The notes under the pieces were generated by a model. The model had not been told where the DNA came from. It made no database searches and saw only the letters and a list, made by a program, of their open reading frames with translations. Shown here piece after piece: positions 10,915 to 18,061 of a stretch of DNA of 19,321 bases. The DNA lies in contig CAJKXG010000002.1 in NCBI GenBank assembly GCA_905203795.1, positions 1 to 19,321 on the forward strand, in the 5' to 3' direction. Source of the DNA: an uncultured Oscillospiraceae bacterium (GTDB lineage: Bacteria > Bacillota > Clostridia > Oscillospirales > Acutalibacteraceae). A program made the translations under genes and the position numbers. Positions within the stretch are counted from its first letter, which is position 1, and every line of letters begins with the position of its first letter.

Positions 10915-11464
10915 CGTAGAAGCCCCCTTCTTGTCGAATTACGTGGTTTTTCAGCTTTTTCAGCGCGTTGTTGTATGTCCAGATGACACTGCCGCGCGGC
11001 AGCCCCAGTTCCTCTGCGATCTCGCGGTGCTTCAGCCCGATGAGTACATGCAGGATCACCACATCGCGCTCTTTTGGACTGAGCAGACACAGCAGACGGG
11101 CGGCGTCGGCGTTTTGCTCCACCATGCGCGCAAAATCGCGGGGATCGGCGCCGAACACCGACGCGTCGTCCGGGGCGGCGGGCAGACAGCAGCGGCTTTC
11201 CTTTTGCAGATGCTGCTTGGCGAGATGGCTTGCCGTCGCCAATATCCACGCCCTGCCGCGCCCTTGCGGGCGAAAAGCGGACGCGTGTTCGCACACCGCG
11301 ACAAAGGTGTCTTGCACCACATCCTCCGCGAGCTGTCGGTTTTTGCTGATGGTGAATGCCAGCGTAAACACGGGTTGGCGCAGTTCCGTATACAACCGTT
11401 TCAGCGCGTCGCGGTCTCCCGCCGCCACGGCAAGGATCGCGCGATCGATTTCACGCCCCGTCAT
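10880..11464 (-). CDS. ECF-type RNA polymerase sigma factor (sigma-70 family)
   Basis: A 194-residue extracytoplasmic-function sigma factor that would direct RNA polymerase to a small regulon. The ATG at 11464 is preferred: GGAGG lies 11 bases upstream, whereas the earlier GTG/ATG at 11476/11473 sit on or next to that site. Region 2 (about 20-90) includes the core-binding and -10-recognition helices with QLAEDVVQDTF and AWILATASHLA. Region 4 (about 120-180) carries the helix-turn-helix REIAEELGLPRGSVIWTYNNA that reads the -35 element. The two are joined by a normal linker, and there is no extra domain. Its 3' end overlaps the next gene by 35 bases, a common arrangement for sigma/anti-sigma pairs. 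The unit lies between GH operons, so it might regulate carbohydrate or envelope functions, but no convincing ECF target promoter was found upstream of its own gene or the GH genes. Confidence 0.92.
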   Translation of the reverse strand: MTGREIDRAILAVAAGDRDALKRLYTELRQPVFTLAFTISKNRQLAEDVVQDTFVAVCEHASAFRPQGRGRAWILATASHLAKQHLQKESRCCLPAAPDDASVFGADPRDFARMVEQNADAARLLCLLSPKERDVVILHVLIGLKHREIAEELGLPRGSVIWTYNNALKKLKNHVIRQEGGFYDASKTTDPQHS

Positions 11465-11576
11465 GTGTCTCATCACCTCCGGTCACTGATAAATCGTTTT
11501 CAGGGGGCAAAAGATTGGAACAAAGAGAAAGATTGTAGGAATGAACAAAATACAGGCATAGAATTTATGCATAGTG

Positions 11577-11609
11577 AAAACGACCCCCACCGCGTGCGGT
11601 GAGGGTCGT
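11577..11609 (-). terminator. Terminator of the GH43 gene
   Basis: A 13-bp stem with one G-T wobble (11580-11592 with 11597-11609) and a 4-base loop lies 13 bases past the GH43 stop. On the minus strand it is followed by TTTT. It also separates GH43 from the sigma factor gene downstream on the same strand. Confidence 0.85.
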
Positions 11610-11621
11610 GTATCAATCAGA

Positions 11622-12941
11622 TCAATCCAACGGTTCGATGGTGATGGACTGGATCTTCGCGTCGCCGTCGAAGGCGACCAGCTGAATCGTGTTGGTGCAG
11701 CCGGGTTTCATCGGGACGGTGAAATTCGCGTCGCCGCTGAAATCGTCGTCGCCTGCGGTCGCGATCAGGTTGATCAGCGACCAGTCATTGGAGTTGACGA
11801 TCAGGCGCACACGGGTCAGCCCCGCGCCGTTCGCATACTTCACGCGGATCGTCGCACGACCGCCGTCGTAGCCGTCCACTTTGGTGAACATGAGGAAGGT
11901 CTTGCCGTCGGGCGTGGCGTTGCAGAAGCCGGTGACGACGTCTCCCTCCACCTTCAGGTCGCCTTCACGCACCGCGTTGACGGCGGGATAGGTCTTGGCG
12001 CGCGGATTGGGCGCGGGCGCGGGACCGACCGGCTCGCAGGCGTGATCCGTCTGCTCGACCAGTTGAATCGTGCCGTCCTCGTTGAAGAACATCTCGTCCA
12101 CGCACACCGAGCGCAGGTTGCCACGACCGGAGATCACACAGTTGTGATAGAACGCATACCAGTGACCCTTGAACTCGACGACCGAGCCGTGGCTGGTGTC
12201 GCAGCCGGTGGGCGCGAGGTAGATGCCCTTGTAATCCCACGGACCGAGCGGGTTGTCGCTGACCGCATAACGCAGGCGGTTGTTGCCCGGGAGGTTGTCG
12301 GAATAGGTCATGTAGTAGATGCCGTTGCGTTTAAACACCCAAGACGCCTCGTGGAAGTCCTCCAGACCGACCATGTCGAGCACGTCGCCCTTGACGGTCA
12401 TCATGTCGTCCTCCAGCACGCAGCCCTTCGGCATCGCGCCGCCGCCGAAATACAGATAGTTGGTGCCGTCATCGTCGATAAAAATGCAGGGGTCGATCAT
12501 GCAGTCGCCGCCGACGCCCTTACCGCTTGCGTCCTTGACATAGCCCTGATCCTTAAAATCCTTCGCGGGATGGGTGCTGGTCGCCACGCCGAATTCCCAC
12601 GTGTCGTTCCAGCGGCTGCCGGAGGGATGCGGATAATAGTAGTAGTATTTGCCGTTTTTAAACGCGCAGTCGGGCGCCCACATAAAGCCGCCCTCGGGAC
12701 GACCCCACGACACATCGTCCGAACGCAGGATCTCGCCTTCGTCGGTGAAATGCACCATGTCCTCGGTGGAGAAAATGTGGTAGCGATCCATGAAATCGCA
12801 GCCGCGCGCCGGATCCATGTCATGCGACGCATAGATGTACAGCTTGCCGTCCTGACCGACCACAGCGGAGGGGTCGGCGGTATAGATCGTGCTGATAATG
12901 GGTTTGGCAATGACTTTGCCCGGTTTTGTCAAATCAACCAT
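11622..12941 (-). CDS. Glycoside hydrolase family 43 with C-terminal CBM6-like module
   Basis: A 439-residue inverting glycosidase, typically beta-xylosidase or alpha-L-arabinofuranosidase acting on xylan or arabinan side chains. The ATG at 12941 has GAAAGGAG (minus strand of 12949-12956) 7 bases upstream; an in-frame ATG at 12965 lies beyond the ribosome binding site and was rejected. The five-bladed propeller domain (about 10-310) shows the three expected catalytic acids: D23 in TADPS (base), D150 in MIDPC (pKa modulator) and E198 in FHEASW (acid). The last 110 or so residues form a beta-rich module like CBM6, ending IQSITIEPLD. No signal peptide is seen, so cytoplasmic action on imported oligosaccharides is likely. 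It is transcribed alone, divergently from GH38, from a promoter with a perfect -10. Xylosidase and arabinofuranosidase cannot be distinguished here. Confidence 0.93.
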   Translation of the reverse strand: MVDLTKPGKVIAKPIISTIYTADPSAVVGQDGKLYIYASHDMDPARGCDFMDRYHIFSTEDMVHFTDEGEILRSDDVSWGRPEGGFMWAPDCAFKNGKYYYYYPHPSGSRWNDTWEFGVATSTHPAKDFKDQGYVKDASGKGVGGDCMIDPCIFIDDDGTNYLYFGGGAMPKGCVLEDDMMTVKGDVLDMVGLEDFHEASWVFKRNGIYYMTYSDNLPGNNRLRYAVSDNPLGPWDYKGIYLAPTGCDTSHGSVVEFKGHWYAFYHNCVISGRGNLRSVCVDEMFFNEDGTIQLVEQTDHACEPVGPAPAPNPRAKTYPAVNAVREGDLKVEGDVVTGFCNATPDGKTFLMFTKVDGYDGGRATIRVKYANGAGLTRVRLIVNSNDWSLINLIATAGDDDFSGDANFTVPMKPGCTNTIQLVAFDGDAKIQSITIEPLD

Positions 12942-12963
12942 GATAAAACTCCTTTCACGTTGC

Positions 12964-12981
12964 ACCGTTCACGAGTACGGT
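12964..12981. promoter_or_regulatory. Imperfect dyad with central CG, candidate operator of GH43
   Basis: ACCGTTCACGAGTACGGT is an 18-bp dyad with 7 of 9 base pairs matching around a central CG. It lies between the GH43 -10 element and its ribosome binding site. The size and central CG recall LacI-family operators. Its left half plus the centre, CACCGTTCACG (12963-12973), recurs in the GH2 leader at 3609-3619. Confidence 0.4.
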
Positions 12982-12990
12982 TCTATCCTT

Positions 12991-13018
12991 ATTATAGCGT
13001 ACAGGCGCAGAAAATCAA
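12991..13018 (-). promoter_or_regulatory. SigA promoter of GH43
   Basis: On the minus strand TTGATT (13013-13018) and a perfect TATAAT (12991-12996) are separated by 16 bp, 50 bases upstream of the GH43 start codon. The sequence between this promoter and the GH38 promoter is AT-rich and holds no gene. Confidence 0.75.
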
Positions 13019-13092
13019 GTATTTTTTGCCATTTTACGGGCTTATGGGACAGTTGCACGAATTTGTATTGGAAAATATAGGAGTAGTGACAA

Positions 13093-13122
13093 TTGACTTT
13101 GCGACATACAACACGGTATCAT
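13093..13122 (+). promoter_or_regulatory. Predicted SigA promoter of GH38
   Basis: TTGACT (13093-13098) and TATCAT (13117-13122) are separated by 18 bp, 51 bases before the GH38 start. A perfect 7-bp inverted repeat, CATACAA (13105-13111) and TTGTATG (13135-13141), brackets the -10 and the likely transcription start and may be an operator. Confidence 0.55.
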
Positions 13123-13173
13123 GAAAGTAATTGCTTGTATGCTTTTAGGGCAACTGTTTAAGGAGTGAAACAC

Positions 13174-16100
13174 ATGTTAGAATACGAAAAGGAATGGGAA
13201 GGGCGTATCAAAATTTGGCTGGAAACGCTCGCCAAGGATCTGTATACCCCCATCGCGCCGATTGAATGGGAGGGCTTCACCACCATGGAGCGGCTCGGCT
13301 ACGACCGCGCGATGGCAGAGGGGGATTTCCGCCCGATGCCCACCGGCACGCGCTGGGGCAGAGAGTGGGAGTACCTGTGGGTGCGCAGCACGATCGTCGT
13401 GCCGGACAGCGCCGCAGGCAAGCATCTGGTGCTGCGCCTGGACGCGGGCGGCGAATCGTCGGTGTATATCAACGGCGCGGAGTTCGGCACGCGCCGCAAC
13501 GACTGGGTGCGCGACCAGACCCACCGCATGAGCGATCTGCTGCTCACGGAATCCGCCGTGCCGGGGGATCGGTATGAGGTGGTGCTGGAGGCGTATGCGA
13601 GTCACGAGTTCCCGAGCGTGCGCTTCGGCCCCGTGTTGAAGCCGTTTCAGCCCAAACCCGCCGACGAGCTGCGTGCCGTAATTGGCAGCAACGATTTCGG
13701 CGAGTGGAACGAGTTGGCGTTCCAGTTGTATGTGGACGTGAAGCTGCTGTTTGAGGGATACAAGGCGATGTCGGACGACCTGCTGCGCAAGACCGATATC
13801 TGGGAAGCGCTGAAAACCTTCACCACGATGGTGGATTTCGAGCAGGATGCGGACGGACGCAACCGCGATTACGAGGCGGCGCGCGCCTATCTGCGCCCGC
13901 TGATGGAGAAGCACAACGGTCCCACCACGCCGCAGTTTTACGCATTCGGTCACGCACACATCGACGTTGCGTGGCTGTGGCCGCTGGCGGAGACAGAACG
14001 CAAGGTGCATCGCACGTTCGCCGCTCAGCTTCGGCACATGGATCAGTATCCGGAATACAAATTCCTGCAAAGTCAGCCGCATCTGTACCGCATGGTCAAG
14101 CAGCTGTATCCGAACCTGTACGCCCGCATCAAGCAAAAAGTCGCGGAGGGACAGTGGATCCCCGAAGGCGGCATGTGGGTGGAAGCGGATACCAATGTGT
14201 CCGGCGGCGAAGCGCTGATCCGCCAGTTTGTGCACGGCAAACGCTTCTTCCGTGAGGAATTCGGCGTGGACAACAAAATGCTGTGGCTGCCCGACGTGTT
14301 CGGCTACAACGCCGCACTGCCGCAGATCATGAAGGGCTGCGGCGTGGAGTATTTTTCGACGCAGAAGATCTGGTGGGCATACAACGGCGGCGAGCAATTC
14401 CCCTATCACTACTTCAACTGGGTGGGACTGGACGGCACGGCGATCCCGTCGTTCATGCATCTCGATTATTGCTCTTCCACCGACGCAGGCACCATGATCC
14501 GCCGCTGGACCAACCGCAAGCAGATCAAGGATATCCGCGGCTTCCTCGTGCCGTACGGCTACGGTGACGGCGGCGGCGGACCGTCGCGCGAATTCATCGA
14601 AAACATTCGCCGCCTGAACGATTTCGAGGGCGTGCCGAAAGTGAAAAACGCTCATCCGCTGGAGTTCTTTGAGGAGCATCCCGCCCCGCGCGACAAGTAT
14701 GTCGGCGAGTTGTATTTGCAGGTGCACCGCGGGGTGCAGACCTCGCAGTCCAAAACCAAAAAAGGCAACCGCAAATCGGAAATTTCGCTGCGGGAGACCG
14801 AATTCTGGGGCGTGGCGGCGAAGCTGAACGGGCTGGCGTATCCGCTTGATCGTATAGACGAGTGCTGGAAACAGGTGCTGTTGTGCCAGTTCCACGATAT
14901 CATCCCCGGATCGTCCATCGCGCGCGTGTACCGCGAGGCGGAGGCGACCTATGCGTCGGTGCTGCGCGAGACAGGCGAGATCCGCGCGCGGGAAGTCGCG
15001 GCGTTGGTGAAGCCGGAGGCGGCGCTGACGGTGTTCAATTCACTGTCCTTTGCCCGTACGGTGCTCGTGCCGCTTCCCGCCGAGTTTGCGGGTGCGGCGG
15101 CGGACGGCAAGACGCTGCCGGTGCAGACGATCGACGGCAAACGCGTCGCGGAAGTGACCGTGCCCGCCTGCGGCAGTGTGACGCTTTATCCCGCTGTGGC
15201 GCAAACGGCGGCGGACGGCGCGTCGGCACGGCTGATCGACGGCGGCGCGGTGTTGGAGAATGAGAAACTGCGCGTGCAACTGAACGCGCGCGGTGAGATC
15301 GTGTCGGCGGTGTCCAAGACGAGCGGACGCGAAATGGCGAAGGGCTTGTGCAACGAGCTGAAGCTGTTCAAGGATATTCCGATCAACTACGAAGCGTGGG
15401 ACATCGATCAGACCTATGAGTTCAACCCTGTCGAGCTGACCGAGGATGCCACGCTGGAATTGGTCGCGGACGGACCGCTGGAGGCGGTGGTGCGCATCAC
15501 GCGCAACATCGGCAAGGCGTCGTCGGTGAGCCAGCTTGTCAAACTGCGTCGCGGGAGCGCGCGGGTGGACTTCGACACGACGGTGCAGTGGCACGAGCAG
15601 CATCGGCTGCTGAAGGTCGGATTCGACGTGAACATCCACGCGGAGGAAGCGGTGCACGAGATTCAGTTCGGGCATGTCAAGCGCCCGAATCATCGCTCCC
15701 GCCCGTATGATTTCGATCGTTTCGAGGTGGCGAATCACCGCTGGACGGCGCTGTGCGAGGAAGGGCGTCTCTGCGCGGTGCTGAACGATTGCAAGTACGG
15801 CGTCAATGTGTTTGACAGCAGCATCAACCTGTCGCTGCTGCGTTCGCCGTACAGCCCCGATCCCACCTGCGATCAGGGTGAGCAGCAGTTTGTATACAGC
15901 TTTTTCGTGTTCGACGGCAGTCTGCGCGACAGCGGCTTGGTGCGGGAAGGCTGCGACCTGAATGTGCCGGTCACGACCTGCGCGGGCGCGCGGGCGGACG
16001 GCTCGCTGCTGGAGGTGACGGCGGACAATGTGTTCGTGGAAGCGGTTAAGCCCGCCGAGGACGGGTCGGACGATTATGTCATCCGCCTGTACGAAGCACT

Positions 16101-16278
16101 GCGCACCGGCACGGACACGACGTTGACACTGCGGTTACCTGTCGCGAGCATCGAGCAGTGCAACATGCTGGAGGAAGACGGTACGCCGGTCGAAATGACC
16201 AAAACGGCGGACGGCGCGACGGTCAAGCTGTCCTTCCGCCCCTTCGAGATCAAGACGCTGCGCATCAAACCCCGCTGA
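13174..16278 (+). CDS. Alpha-mannosidase, glycoside hydrolase family 38
   Basis: A 1034-residue zinc-dependent retaining enzyme that removes alpha-linked mannose from oligosaccharides; no signal peptide, so cytoplasmic. The ATG at 13174 is placed 8 bases after AAGGAG (13160-13165); the in-frame GTG at 13165 overlaps that site. Order: an N-terminal beta-domain (about 60-170), the GH38 catalytic domain with metal ligands H260 and D264-type residues in GHAHIDVAW, nucleophile D374 in LPDVFGYN, and H574 in QFHDIIPGSS closing the metal site. A middle three-helix part and a long beta-sandwich C-terminal region (about 620-1034) follow. Length and motifs match bacterial and yeast Ams1-like enzymes. 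It is a single-gene unit with its own promoter and a strong terminator, divergent from GH43. Presence of alpha-mannosidase beside xylan-type enzymes suggests mixed glycan use, for example mannan, yeast or host N-glycan mannose. Confidence 0.95.
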   Translation: MLEYEKEWEGRIKIWLETLAKDLYTPIAPIEWEGFTTMERLGYDRAMAEGDFRPMPTGTRWGREWEYLWVRSTIVVPDSAAGKHLVLRLDAGGESSVYINGAEFGTRRNDWVRDQTHRMSDLLLTESAVPGDRYEVVLEAYASHEFPSVRFGPVLKPFQPKPADELRAVIGSNDFGEWNELAFQLYVDVKLLFEGYKAMSDDLLRKTDIWEALKTFTTMVDFEQDADGRNRDYEAARAYLRPLMEKHNGPTTPQFYAFGHAHIDVAWLWPLAETERKVHRTFAAQLRHMDQYPEYKFLQSQPHLYRMVKQLYPNLYARIKQKVAEGQWIPEGGMWVEADTNVSGGEALIRQFVHGKRFFREEFGVDNKMLWLPDVFGYNAALPQIMKGCGVEYFSTQKIWWAYNGGEQFPYHYFNWVGLDGTAIPSFMHLDYCSSTDAGTMIRRWTNRKQIKDIRGFLVPYGYGDGGGGPSREFIENIRRLNDFEGVPKVKNAHPLEFFEEHPAPRDKYVGELYLQVHRGVQTSQSKTKKGNRKSEISLRETEFWGVAAKLNGLAYPLDRIDECWKQVLLCQFHDIIPGSSIARVYREAEATYASVLRETGEIRAREVAALVKPEAALTVFNSLSFARTVLVPLPAEFAGAAADGKTLPVQTIDGKRVAEVTVPACGSVTLYPAVAQTAADGASARLIDGGAVLENEKLRVQLNARGEIVSAVSKTSGREMAKGLCNELKLFKDIPINYEAWDIDQTYEFNPVELTEDATLELVADGPLEAVVRITRNIGKASSVSQLVKLRRGSARVDFDTTVQWHEQHRLLKVGFDVNIHAEEAVHEIQFGHVKRPNHRSRPYDFDRFEVANHRWTALCEEGRLCAVLNDCKYGVNVFDSSINLSLLRSPYSPDPTCDQGEQQFVYSFFVFDGSLRDSGLVREGCDLNVPVTTCAGARADGSLLEVTADNVFVEAVKPAEDGSDDYVIRLYEALRTGTDTTLTLRLPVASIEQCNMLEEDGTPVEMTKTADGATVKLSFRPFEIKTLRIKPR

Positions 16279-16294
16279 AGGGCATAGTTATACA

Positions 16295-16331
16295 TACAGG
16301 TATGGAGAATTTCTCCATACCTGTATTTTTT
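16295..16331 (+). terminator. Terminator of GH38
   Basis: A perfect 14-bp stem (16295-16308 with 16312-16325) with a 3-base loop is followed by a T run. It starts 16 bases after the GH38 stop. Confidence 0.93.
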
Positions 16332-16351
16332 GTAATTTTTATAGATGTATA

Positions 16352-16380
16352 TTGACTTTATACGAAGAATATGGTAAATT
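16352..16380 (+). promoter_or_regulatory. Predicted promoter of the orphan membrane protein gene
   Basis: TTGACT (16352-16357), a 17-bp spacer and an extended -10, TGGTAAATT (hexamer 16375-16380), lie just after the GH38 terminator. The leader to the next start codon is about 150 bases. In it an AGAGG site at 16415-16419 precedes an ATG followed at once by TGA (16430-16435), which encodes nothing obvious. Confidence 0.6.
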
Positions 16381-16538
16381 ATAGTTGTGAAATATAATAT
16401 ACGAGTCGTCGAAAAGAGGTGTAGAAAAAATGTGATTATTTTTCTCTGATTGGCTGTCATTATTTGATTTTACAGGGGGAAAAACAATTATAGGCATTTG
16501 ATTTTCAGAAATCATATTTTAAAAGGAGATTATACGAT

Positions 16539-17216
16539 ATGAAAACAAAGATAACCTTTGCACTGGGGGGACTCATGACCATCGCATTATGGGGATTCTG
16601 CCGCTTTTGGCTGCTGGGTCAACCGATGCACGCAACGACATTGACAAGCGTGCTATGTGCTGCGTATTTCCTTATCATGATTTTGTTGCTTTCATTGGCT
16701 TTGGTGTTTTCGCTGGCAAAAGAATGGCGAAGAGAGAAAACAACCGCCTATTCCCTGATAAGTCTGTTGACTTGTTCCAATACCCTGATTAGGTGGGGCG
16801 TGGCGGCTTTCTTCTGGGAGTTTATTTTTCTGTATTCTTTATTTAAATTACCTTGGTCGTATTTCGCAGTTTATTATATTTATCAGACAGTCATGTGTAT
16901 TTTGTTGTTGCTACTGGCACTGGGCACGCTGGTGAAAGCGATACTGCTGATCAAAAGTCACCGTCAATTGGGGCAGCGGGTGTTTCTCAATCCGAAAACC
17001 TATTTGATCATTGGTTTATTCTTGTTCACATTCGCCATTACGTATTTGTTTTTCGCCATGTTCCATTGGAACGCGGATTTGCCCCTTCCCTACGCAGTCT
17101 TGCAAGTGATTTATGCTGTTTACCCCTATGCCATGGGTGCGTTCTTCCTGCTGGCGCTTGTGATGGCTGTTATCAAGGCGATCAGAACGAGCAAACGCAA
17201 AGCCAATCCGGTTTGA
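16539..17216 (+). CDS. Six-helix integral membrane protein of unknown function
   Basis: A 225-residue very hydrophobic protein with a good ribosome binding site (AAAAGGAG, 16521-16528) 10 bases before the ATG. Probable membrane helices span about 6-26, 37-59, 84-103, 107-135, 154-174 and 184-213. Short basic loops (KEWRREK at 61-67, SHRQLGQR at 140-147, and a KR-rich tail at 215-221) suggest that both ends and these loops face the cytoplasm. I recognise no family signature, transport motif or catalytic residues. It has its own promoter and terminator and no partner gene. Codon use is visibly more AT-rich than in the GH and nifJ genes, which suggests later acquisition or weak selection on codons. 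The function is unknown. Confidence 0.75.
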   Translation: MKTKITFALGGLMTIALWGFCRFWLLGQPMHATTLTSVLCAAYFLIMILLLSLALVFSLAKEWRREKTTAYSLISLLTCSNTLIRWGVAAFFWEFIFLYSLFKLPWSYFAVYYIYQTVMCILLLLLALGTLVKAILLIKSHRQLGQRVFLNPKTYLIIGLFLFTFAITYLFFAMFHWNADLPLPYAVLQVIYAVYPYAMGAFFLLALVMAVIKAIRTSKRKANPV

Positions 17217-17244
17217 CGCTATCGCACAAGCTTACATCACACAA

Positions 17245-17284
17245 AAAACTACCCCCGCGATATACCATCGCAGGGGGTAGTTTT
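17245..17284. terminator. Terminator of the membrane protein gene, symmetric
   Basis: A 16-bp stem with one bulged A (17245-17260 with 17268-17284) and a 7-base loop starts 28 bases after the stop. It has A4 on one side and T4 on the other, so it could work in both directions. Confidence 0.88.
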
Positions 17285-17289
17285 ACGTT

Positions 17290-17452
17290 CTGTTGAATTT
17301 GCCGCACAGCGTACGCCATGTAAACTGTTTGGCAAACATCCGAGGAATAATCTGCCGTTCGGCTGATTATCTCTTGGAGTTCTAAAACCCTTTTATCATA
17401 GTCTGTTTTGATGGCTTGTTGTCTTGTGTATTCTTTTATAATCTATCTACGA
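17290..17452 (-). pseudogene. Possible remnant of a small minus-strand coding sequence
   Basis: The minus strand between about 17452 and 17290 reads some 50 codons without a stop and with protein-like composition, for example KTDYDKRVLELQEIISR and SSDVCQTVYMAYAVRQIQQN. There is no start codon or ribosome binding site; a TAG precedes it, and the frame then runs into the terminator hairpin of the facing gene. I recognise no family. It may be a decayed gene or simply chance; the low confidence reflects that. Confidence 0.22.
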
Positions 17453-17640
17453 AAGCCCTTATAAATACAGGGTTTTTCAATATTCGCTTTGAAAAATCTT
17501 GGTATAATGTCGAGTATTGTGTCAAGACCTATAACAAAGCGGTCTATCTTGGCTTGTTGGGGATTTGTTGGGGATTCCCCATTGAGCGAAAGAGCGGTCA
17601 AGTTAATGCTGATTATAAGGGATATATTGTATTTATTTAG

Positions 17641-17772
17641 TGTTACTTCCGTTACCTATTTATATTATAACAATTTATGATAGATTGCAAGAGTATTACA
17701 ACAGACTATGACAAGATTTATCGGTAACACATAGCAAAAAATTAGCGTTACCTTTTTGTTACTTCCGTTACC
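17641..17772. repeat. 16-bp direct repeat and GTTAC-type half-sites
   Basis: TGTTACTTCCGTTACC occurs exactly at 17641-17656 and 17757-17772, 116 bp apart. Each copy contains GTTACT and GTTACC. A further GTTACC lies at 17747-17752 and an inverted GGTAAC at 17723-17728. Such clusters resemble repressor operators or replication iterons of mobile elements; which of these it is cannot be told. Confidence 0.7.
17664..17690 (-). promoter_or_regulatory. Minus-strand promoter between the two 16-bp repeats
   Basis: The minus strand has TTGCAA (17685-17690), a 15-bp spacer and an extended perfect -10, TGTTATAAT (hexamer 17664-17669). One 16-bp repeat lies 7 bases downstream of the -10 and the other 66 bases upstream of the -35. 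No gene with a start codon follows on the minus strand, so the promoter may be orphaned. Confidence 0.5.
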
Positions 17773-17907
17773 ACGAAGAGCGGCAGCCGATGAGCTTATA
17801 TGCACCGAATACCGGGCGATTTTACCCCCCTGTGGGGGATATGAGCATTGTCATTTGGGGTTGGTTGGTCCAATCACCACTCGCCGAAAATAAAAAGACC
17901 CTTTTAT

Positions 17908-17946
17908 AAACGAACCGCTCCCGACTTTAATGCAAGGAGCGGCTTT
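17908..17946 (-). terminator. Probable terminator of the truncated minus-strand gene
   Basis: CCGCTCC (17915-17921) pairs with GGAGCGG (17936-17942) across a 14-base loop. It lies just past the TGA at 17948-17950 of the minus-strand gene fragment, with T-rich sequence following on that strand. Confidence 0.5.
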
Positions 17947-17947
17947 A

Positions 17948-18046
17948 TCATTTTATCTTCTTTAACCATTCTTCGACCCATTTTTCCGGGTCGTTTATTT
18001 TATGTGGGAAATCTTTACAACTCTTCTCCCACTCTTCAAGATTCGG
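17948..18046 (-). pseudogene. C-terminal fragment of an unidentified minus-strand gene
   Basis: Reading the minus strand from 18046 to the TGA at 17948-17950 gives 32 codons of charged, tryptophan-containing sequence (LEEWEKSCKDFPHK, then DPEKWVEEWLKKIK). This looks like a genuine protein C-terminus and is followed by a hairpin. Upstream the same strand runs into the antisense of a phage tape-measure gene, so the 5' part is missing. The break lies between about 18041 and 18070. No start codon or ribosome binding site belongs to it. I do not recognise the family; given the neighbours, a phage or mobile-element origin is likely. Confidence 0.45.
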
Positions 18047-18061
18047 ATGCGAGTAGTTCAA

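Larger units (their letters stand above)
17217..17947. other. AT-rich intergenic stretch with hairpins and repeats, mostly non-coding
   Basis: No convincing complete gene is seen; frames on both strands lack start codons with ribosome binding sites. It holds: the terminator at 17245-17284; a palindrome TGTTTG-G-CAAACA at 17326-17338; an 11-bp hairpin with one mismatch at 17347-17370; a weak 8-bp terminator-like hairpin at 17452-17476; an extended -10 (TGGTATAAT, about 17503-17511) on the plus strand without a clear gene; a 16-bp direct repeat around a minus-strand promoter at 17641-17772; and a C5/G5 hairpin near 17825-17838. Composition resembles mobile-element flanks rather than the GC-rich host genes before it. 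I see no integrase or tRNA that would identify an attachment site. Confidence 0.6.

Noticed and set aside
13046..13063. Resemblance of GGGACA...TGC...GAAT upstream of GH38 to the repeats at 3438-3458
   Set aside because: Spacing differs and only scattered bases match; too weak to call a shared activator site.
11574..13124. 516-codon plus-strand frame opposite GH43
   Set aside because: It lies antisense to a gene with all GH43 catalytic residues, runs through the terminator and promoter of that gene, and has no ribosome binding site.
13177..14895. 572-codon minus-strand frame opposite GH38
   Set aside because: Shadow frame of a strongly supported alpha-mannosidase gene.
16415..16435. ATG followed at once by TGA with a ribosome-binding-like AGAGG upstream
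   Set aside because: I considered a start-stop regulatory element or a selenocysteine codon. The following 23 codons have no recognisable features and no SECIS-like hairpin is evident, so chance is likelier.
17217..17947. Search for tRNA gene, integrase end or attachment site at the host-phage boundary
   Set aside because: No cloverleaf-like sequence or integrase motif could be read; the 16-bp repeats are only 116 bp apart and do not bracket the phage genes.
18002..18061. ATG at 18002 as the true start of the phage protein
   Set aside because: No ribosome binding site, the first 20 residues do not fit tape-measure proteins, and the minus strand over this interval reads as the end of another gene.
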